Origin: Thioalkalivibrio sp. HK1
GTDB lineage: Bacteria > Pseudomonadota > Gammaproteobacteria > HK1
Reading direction: 5' to 3'
Length of the DNA stretch: 64,000 bases
NCBI GenBank assembly: GCA_000583135.1
Contig: JFBG01000010.1
Location: forward strand, 1-64,000
The position numbers were made by a program, and so were the translations under genes. A model generated the notes under the pieces. It did not search any database. It was not told the DNA's origin and saw nothing but the letters and a program-made list of their open reading frames with translations. The first letter of the stretch is position 1, and each line of letters begins with the position of its first letter. This document shows, piece by piece, positions 59,792 to 64,000 of the stretch.

Positions 59792-59989
59792 TTAATTGCG
59801 GAAGCCCCAAAGGATAGGCCGATGAATACTCATCGATGCATGATGGCCATCGTCGGGGACATGACGCTTTCGATCTCGATTCGGTATGACAGTAGGCTTA
59901 CCTCCTCCTTGCGGAGACCGAAAACGCTTCGTCTTGGCAGTCCCTTCGAGGTTGATATGCCTGCTGTACCGACCATTCGACTTGGCCAT
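59792..59989 (-). pseudogene. N-terminal stump of a subtilisin-like (S8) peptidase partner gene
   Basis: A 65-residue frame starting 8 nt after the AAA+ ATPase stop codon, with GAGG upstream. The first 40 or so residues (NGRYSRHINLEG ... FRSPQGGGKP ... IPNRDRKRH) match the opening pattern I recall for S8 peptidases coded directly after such ATPases (RPHL, then a SPxGGG and an RDRxxH segment). The frame then runs into unrelated sequence and stops. No catalytic Asp/His/Ser domain follows in any frame before the next gene at 59684. It is probably the remnant of a deleted protease gene; the recall-based family link is the weak point. Confidence 0.5.
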
Positions 59990-59997
59990 TCGGTGTT

Positions 59998-61017
59998 CTA
60001 ACCTCGAGTGCCCCGGCTATGAGACTCGAATCGCCTCGATATCCTCTGTCTTTCTTCCAGCGTTCGGCGAATATCCGATTCCGTGAGACTCCCGCGATCC
60101 TCGATCAAGGCTTCCTTCAAGGCTTCTTTCGTTGCGCAGGTCACTTCGGCGTAGCTAAGGCCTATGGATTCGGTGGCGAGGCGTTTCCAAGAGATGCCTT
60201 TCGTGGACATCCTCCCCAAGCGAGATTCGAGGATCGATGCAATGCGGGTTTCGTCCGGCAGGCTGTAATGCAAGACGTCGTCGAAACGGCGAAAGAGTGC
60301 GTGGTCGAGGATATCGGGGTGGTTGGTCGCGGCCAAAATCAGGCTGTGGGAGTCGTCTTGCTCGATCATTTGCAAGAAGCTGTTCAAAATACGCCGGACC
60401 TCGCCGATATCGTTGACGAGACCACGCTGTGAGCCGATAGCGTCGAATTCATCGAAAAAATACACGCCTCGGGTGCGCTCGGTGGTATCGAATACTTGCC
60501 GTAGCTTGGCGGCGGTCTCTCCCATGTACTTGGTGATCAAACCATCCAAACGCACTCGCAAGAGCGGCAAGCCGAGTTCGCCGGCGAGCACCGATGCCGT
60601 CATCGTTTTTCCGGTGCCCGGTGCACCCACCAGCAAGAGTTTGCGTCGCGGGCTCAGCCCGTGGGAAAGGATCTTCGATGCTTGCCTTTGCTCTTTGATC
60701 ACCCGATTGAGCCCGCTCGCCAAGATATCATCAAGCACCATCTCCGCAAGCCGCGATTTCGGGCGACTGACCGCCAAGACACCTATCGGATCATCGCGCG
60801 AACGCCTGCTCGAAAACGCCCCCTCTCCACCTTCGTACGGTGGCAACCCCCGGCGAGCCTTGGCTTGGTCGATAAGAGCGCGTAGTTCCTGCGCGAGCTT
60901 GCCGTGACCGCGCTTTGCTTCATGCGCTGCCACCTGCATCGCCACGGAGAGGAAGCGATCTTCATCCCCCTCGAGATGCGATTTCAAAAACGCCTTCAAC
61001 TGGTTCGCGCTGGCCAC
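59998..61017 (-). CDS. AAA+ ATPase of the kind paired with S8 peptidases
   Basis: 339 residues. A helical N-terminal part (about 1-60), a linker, then an AAA+ domain: Walker A GAPGTGKT at 131-138, Walker B YFFDEFD at 186-192, sensor-1 Asn in LAATNHPDILD, and arginine-finger region LFRRFDDV. Members of this subfamily are commonly followed by a subtilisin-like peptidase gene and are thought to act with it. Here only a stump of such a gene follows. GTG at 61017 follows AGGA at 6 nt. With its partner lost, the ATPase may be silent or have another role. Confidence 0.88.
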   Translation of the reverse strand: MASANQLKAFLKSHLEGDEDRFLSVAMQVAAHEAKRGHGKLAQELRALIDQAKARRGLPPYEGGEGAFSSRRSRDDPIGVLAVSRPKSRLAEMVLDDILASGLNRVIKEQRQASKILSHGLSPRRKLLLVGAPGTGKTMTASVLAGELGLPLLRVRLDGLITKYMGETAAKLRQVFDTTERTRGVYFFDEFDAIGSQRGLVNDIGEVRRILNSFLQMIEQDDSHSLILAATNHPDILDHALFRRFDDVLHYSLPDETRIASILESRLGRMSTKGISWKRLATESIGLSYAEVTCATKEALKEALIEDRGSLTESDIRRTLEERQRISRRFESHSRGTRG

Positions 61018-61223
61018 TTCAAGTCCTCGAACCTCCGCTGACTGCCGACTTCGATGTCTGGCCCACCGACATCGGGCCGAGCATCGTCGTCATGGCAAAG
61101 GACGATGCCTTGCCAATTATGTGGGAATACGGGAAAACGAGCCCCCGCCTCGATGAGAGGGGAGAATCGAAAAAGGATCTCGCCCTTTCGATCGCATTCG
61201 CCCTTGGGGCTTGGAAAAACCCA

Positions 61224-62369
61224 TCAAGCCAAGCCTGCGTTAAGGGCCGCCTCCACATCTTCATCGCTCATACCCACCTTGCGGGCGCCGGCAAGAATAT
61301 CCTCCCACGCTCCTTGCGATAGGGGCAGCCCTTCCTCGCTTCTTTGTCGCAAGATCCGCTCTTCCTTCTCCCCCGGGATCAATACCTCGCCGGTGGCCTT
61401 GGAGGGCCGAGCGCTCTTCCAATATTCGATATAGTCCTCGATTTCGCGCTCGAAGAAGTCGGCGGTTCCAAGGCTCGAAAGATCGATGTAGACCGAAAAC
61501 ATGCCGTTGCAAAGAGAGCGCCTTTCGCGCTCGTTCGAAACGGCGGCGGTGCCGGATCCGGTCAGGGCTCCGGCGAACATCTCCATGAAAAAATTGATCC
61601 CCGAGCCTTTATGGGCCCCGAAGACGTTGAGGGCCCCGGGACCGGCGCTCGGATTCGGAACCTCGGTTTCGGCGCTTTTCCCGTAAAGAGGGCGCGGATC
61701 GGAGGTCTCGTTGCCCATCTCATCCACGAGGGCGTCGGCGGGCAAGGTCTTGCCGCCGCGCAAGGCCACCAAGGCCTTGCCCTCGGCCACCATCGAGGTG
61801 GCGAAATCATGGATGATCGGCGGGGCGCCGTCGGCGCGCGGCAATCCGAAACAAAGCGGGGAGGTTCCGCAGCGGCGTTCACCGGCGCCGAAGGGAGCGA
61901 CGAGCAGGCTGCCTCGAACGTTGACCGCATGGATCGAGGCGCAACCGGCTTGCGCGGCCCGCTCGGCCCAATCCCCGATACGCCCCAAATGACCGGAATG
62001 TTTCAAAGCGGTCAGAGCGACCCCGTGCTTTTTCGCCTTCGCCACCCCCAAGTCCACGGTCTGTTCGCCGATGGTCTGGCCGAAACCATAGCGCCCGTCG
62101 ATGACCGCCAAGCAATCCGTCTCATGCTCGATTTGCACGCTGCGACCGGCGAAGACCTTGTCATCTTGCATCCAGGAAATGTAGCGGTGGGTACGAAGAA
62201 CGCCATGGGAATCGTGGCCCCGCAGGCTGGCTCCGGTCAACCGGCGGGCGATGCGGCGAGCCTCGACGCTCTCGCATCCGGCACGTTCGAAAACCACCCC
62301 GACGAGTCTTTCCATGGCCCTCGCATCGACGAGAATCTCATCGCCCTCATGGCGTAGCGCGACCTTCAT
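61224..62369 (-). CDS. Malate/L-lactate dehydrogenase family (Ldh2) oxidoreductase, second copy
   Basis: 381 residues, same family as the protein at 58659-59684 but clearly a different subgroup. Typical segments: SLRGHDSHGVLRTHRYI (catalytic His), GVALTALKHSGHLGRIGDWAERAAQAG, CGTSPLCFGLPR, HDFATSMVAEGK and FGAHKGSGINFFMEMFAGALTG. The C-terminus is longer than in the first copy. ATG at 62369 lies only 4 nt after the aldolase stop codon, so it is translated with it. Last gene of a four-gene minus-strand operon. The substrate, probably a 2-hydroxyacid derived from the aldolase reaction, is inferred. Confidence 0.87.
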   Translation of the reverse strand: MKVALRHEGDEILVDARAMERLVGVVFERAGCESVEARRIARRLTGASLRGHDSHGVLRTHRYISWMQDDKVFAGRSVQIEHETDCLAVIDGRYGFGQTIGEQTVDLGVAKAKKHGVALTALKHSGHLGRIGDWAERAAQAGCASIHAVNVRGSLLVAPFGAGERRCGTSPLCFGLPRADGAPPIIHDFATSMVAEGKALVALRGGKTLPADALVDEMGNETSDPRPLYGKSAETEVPNPSAGPGALNVFGAHKGSGINFFMEMFAGALTGSGTAAVSNERERRSLCNGMFSVYIDLSSLGTADFFEREIEDYIEYWKSARPSKATGEVLIPGEKEERILRQRSEEGLPLSQGAWEDILAGARKVGMSDEDVEAALNAGLA

Positions 62370-62373
62370 TCGA

Positions 62374-63135
62374 TCAACTCTCGCCCCGGGTCTTCGAAAG
62401 CGCATCGGCGCAAGCCGAGACATAAAGCCGCAGATCGCTACCCAAGGTGACCAGATCGAAACCCCGATCCAGCATCTTGCGGGCATAGGCGGGTTCGAGG
62501 CAGTGGATCCCGCAACGCACCCCCGCCTTGCGACAACTTGCAAGGATATGCCCGATGGCCTCGACCACCGCAGGCTCTTCCTGATCCAGTTTCGGGGTAT
62601 AGCCCATCGACAACGCCAGATCGCTCGGCCCGATGTAGATACCGGTCAGCCCTTCGGTGGAGACGATCGACTCGATATTCTCCAAGGCTTGGGCGGTCTC
62701 CGCCATCGCCAGCAGGATGATGGAATCGTTGGCCTTGGTCGGATAGTCCGCTCCGTAGACGAACTGCGCCCGAGTGGGACCGAAACTGCGGCTGCCGGCC
62801 GGGGCGTATTTCGCCCAACTCACCAGACGCTCGGCATCGCTCTTGGTATTGACCATCGGGCAAATGATTCCCAACGCCCCGGCATCGAGGCTCTTCATGA
62901 CGATGCCCGGCTCCAGCCACGGCACGCGCACCATCGGGGTGGCATCGCTCGTCGAAAGGGCTTGGAGCATGCTCACCGCGATTTGGTAGTCGTTGAGGCC
63001 GTGCTGCATATCGATGGTGATGGAATCGAATCCGGCTTTGCCGGTGAATTCGGCGACGACCGGAGCGGCCGAGGAAATCCAGGAATTGATCCCGGGGCGA
63101 CCGGCATTCCAACTATCTTGCAATCTTGTTTTCAC
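62374..63135 (-). CDS. HpcH/HpaI-type class II aldolase
   Basis: 253 residues of the metal-dependent HpcH/HpaI aldolase family, which splits 2-oxo-4-hydroxy acids to pyruvate and an aldehyde. Visible: FDSITIDMQHG near the N-terminus (the catalytic His), a metal-binding Glu in LLAMAETAQALENIESI, the GIYIGPSDLALSMG segment and GSDLRLY near the C-terminus. The start is GTG at 63135 with AAGGAG 9 nt upstream. It lies 33 nt after the carbinolamine dehydratase gene and 4 nt before the dehydrogenase gene. Confidence 0.92.
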   Translation of the reverse strand: MKTRLQDSWNAGRPGINSWISSAAPVVAEFTGKAGFDSITIDMQHGLNDYQIAVSMLQALSTSDATPMVRVPWLEPGIVMKSLDAGALGIICPMVNTKSDAERLVSWAKYAPAGSRSFGPTRAQFVYGADYPTKANDSIILLAMAETAQALENIESIVSTEGLTGIYIGPSDLALSMGYTPKLDQEEPAVVEAIGHILASCRKAGVRCGIHCLEPAYARKMLDRGFDLVTLGSDLRLYVSACADALSKTRGES

Positions 63136-63168
63136 CGCGAATGTCTCCTTGATACGAAGATCGGAAAA

Positions 63169-63528
63169 TCATGGGAAATGGGAGGGTGTCAACCGAAAAG
63201 CCAACTCGTCGCAGCGCCGAGCCAAAGCGAAGTCCAGCTCGTGCAAACCCTTGATCTTGTGGCTCCACCACTTGACCGTCACCCTCCCCCATTCGGTGAC
63301 GATCTCGGGATGATGATCGAAGCGCTCGGCCAAGTCTCCGATCCGATTCGTCAGCGCCAAGGCTTGGGCGAAATCGGGGTATCGATAGCTGCGATGCAGC
63401 TGATCGATCCCGTCGACATCGACGATGCGCCAATTCGGGAGAGACTTCGCAAAGTCGGCGATTTCCTGCGGGCTCAAGGCCTTCGCATCGGCCCGACAAG
63501 CCTCGCACTCGGGGATATTTGAATTCAT
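63169..63528 (-). CDS. Pterin-4a-carbinolamine dehydratase family protein
   Basis: 119 residues. It dehydrates 4a-hydroxytetrahydrobiopterin in the recycling of the phenylalanine hydroxylase cofactor. The core motif is ERFDHHPEIVTEWGRVTVKWWSHKIKGLHELDFALA, with the two adjacent histidines used in catalysis, preceded by LPNWRIVD. The N-terminal 15 residues contain two cysteines (ECEAC). ATG at 63528 follows AAGGG. No phenylalanine hydroxylase is near, so it could serve another pterin reaction such as molybdopterin handling. Second gene of the minus-strand operon. Confidence 0.9.
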   Translation of the reverse strand: MNSNIPECEACRADAKALSPQEIADFAKSLPNWRIVDVDGIDQLHRSYRYPDFAQALALTNRIGDLAERFDHHPEIVTEWGRVTVKWWSHKIKGLHELDFALARRCDELAFRLTPSHFP

Positions 63529-63573
63529 CGTTCACCCTTCGGGATTCGGTGATCGCCCATCGAGGCGATTTTT

Positions 63574-64000
63574 CTACGCCGCCGCCCCTTCGAGATGGGC
63601 GAGCAGAGCCTGCCACGATGCGCGATCGGCATCGGCATGGTATGCCAACGGCATCGAATACTTCTCGCCATTGGCCGTGGCCTGCGGGTTGGTAAAGCCA
63701 TGCATCGCATCATCGTAGGTGATGATGCGAAAATCGGCGTCGGCGGCACGCATTTCCTCGGTGAAGGCCGCCAAATCGTCACTCGATACGAGGGTGTCCT
63801 CGGCGCCGTGGCAAACGAGGATCTTCGCCCGGATCCCGCCCGGGGAGGGGCGATGGAAGGAGCCCAAGGCACCGTGAAAGCTGGCCACGGCTTGGAGATC
63901 CATGCCGATGCGGGCGCAATGCAATACCATCGCCCCGCCGAAGCAATAACCGATGGCGGACAATCGGGAGGAATCGCATCGAGGATGATTCGCCAGCGTT
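63574..64000 (-). CDS. Dienelactone hydrolase family protein, 5' end outside window
   Basis: The C-terminal 141 residues of an alpha/beta hydrolase are visible; the gene continues beyond the right edge. The nucleophile motif GYCFGG has Cys in the elbow, typical for dienelactone hydrolase. It is followed by the catalytic Asp in LVCHGAEDTLV and the His in DDAMHGFT, in order. First gene of the operon shared with the dehydratase, aldolase and dehydrogenase. The natural substrate is unknown; many relatives are general carboxyl-ester or lactone hydrolases. Confidence 0.92.
   Translation of the reverse strand, partial: TLANHPRCDSSRLSAIGYCFGGAMVLHCARIGMDLQAVASFHGALGSFHRPSPGGIRAKILVCHGAEDTLVSSDDLAAFTEEMRAADADFRIITYDDAMHGFTNPQATANGEKYSMPLAYHADADRASWQALLAHLEGAAA

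Noticed and set aside
1..64000. tRNA, rRNA, riboswitch, insertion sequence or attachment site
   Set aside because: None was recognised on reading either strand. Frequent TTCGAATC-like words are part of the general GATC/TCGA richness, not tRNA T-arms.

Overview
The window looks like a chromosomal stretch from a GC-rich, Gram-negative proteobacterium, most likely an alphaproteobacterium. The grounds are the gene families (fused formate dehydrogenase, dimethylglycine dehydrogenase with an aminomethyltransferase tail, Tat-exported peptide-type binding protein, RND efflux), the high GC in most genes and the wealth of GATC and CGAT words. That assignment is inference. No rRNA, tRNA, CRISPR array or insertion sequence was recognised. 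Most genes lie on the minus strand; the exceptions are two small exported proteins, a run at 25.3-27.8 kb, and the ABC transporter region at 50.6-57.4 kb plus one dehydrogenase.

Left part (1-8 kb): a single-chain type ISP restriction-modification enzyme runs off the left edge. It is followed by a two-gene type II system, a YhdJ-like adenine methyltransferase and an endonuclease gene broken by one frameshift, and then a ketopantoate-reductase-like gene.

One-carbon part (9-23.4 kb): 10-formyltetrahydrofolate hydrolase, dimethylglycine/sarcosine dehydrogenase, a homocysteine S-methyltransferase relative, a fused gamma-beta formate dehydrogenase subunit with its alpha subunit, and a serine-glyoxylate-type aminotransferase. 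Together they fit stripping methyl groups from betaine-type compounds onto tetrahydrofolate, release as formate, and oxidation of formate to CO2 with NADH. Two further DNA methyltransferases without a recognisable nuclease partner sit among these genes. Two related small exported proteins (4.4 and 21.3 kb) share a promoter layout.

Middle (25.3-27.8 kb): a small acidic protein, a MetH-activation-like protein, a cupin and D-aminoacyl-tRNA deacylase.

Main discovery candidate (27.9-44.7 kb): a six-gene, single-strand operon of about 16.8 kb. It runs from a 1391-residue NERD nuclease-like/pseudokinase/kinase/P-loop ATPase protein, through four tandem diverged copies of one protein family of unknown function (about 620-635 residues each), to a 1657-residue protein with a PD-(D/E)XK-like motif and a HerA-type ATPase. 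The parts resemble the restriction halves of the phosphorothioation-dependent DptFGH system and the late genes of the methylation-associated defence system, but the fourfold array and the absence of linked modification genes are unusual.

Right part (45-64 kb): an RND efflux pair, a dipeptide-type ABC importer operon with a fused double ATPase, a beta-hydroxyacid dehydrogenase, an esterase with an in-frame 12-bp repeat, a malate/lactate-type dehydrogenase, an AAA+ ATPase followed by the stump of its presumed subtilisin-like partner, and a four-gene operon (dienelactone hydrolase, pterin carbinolamine dehydratase, HpcH/HpaI aldolase, malate/lactate-type dehydrogenase) that leaves the right edge.
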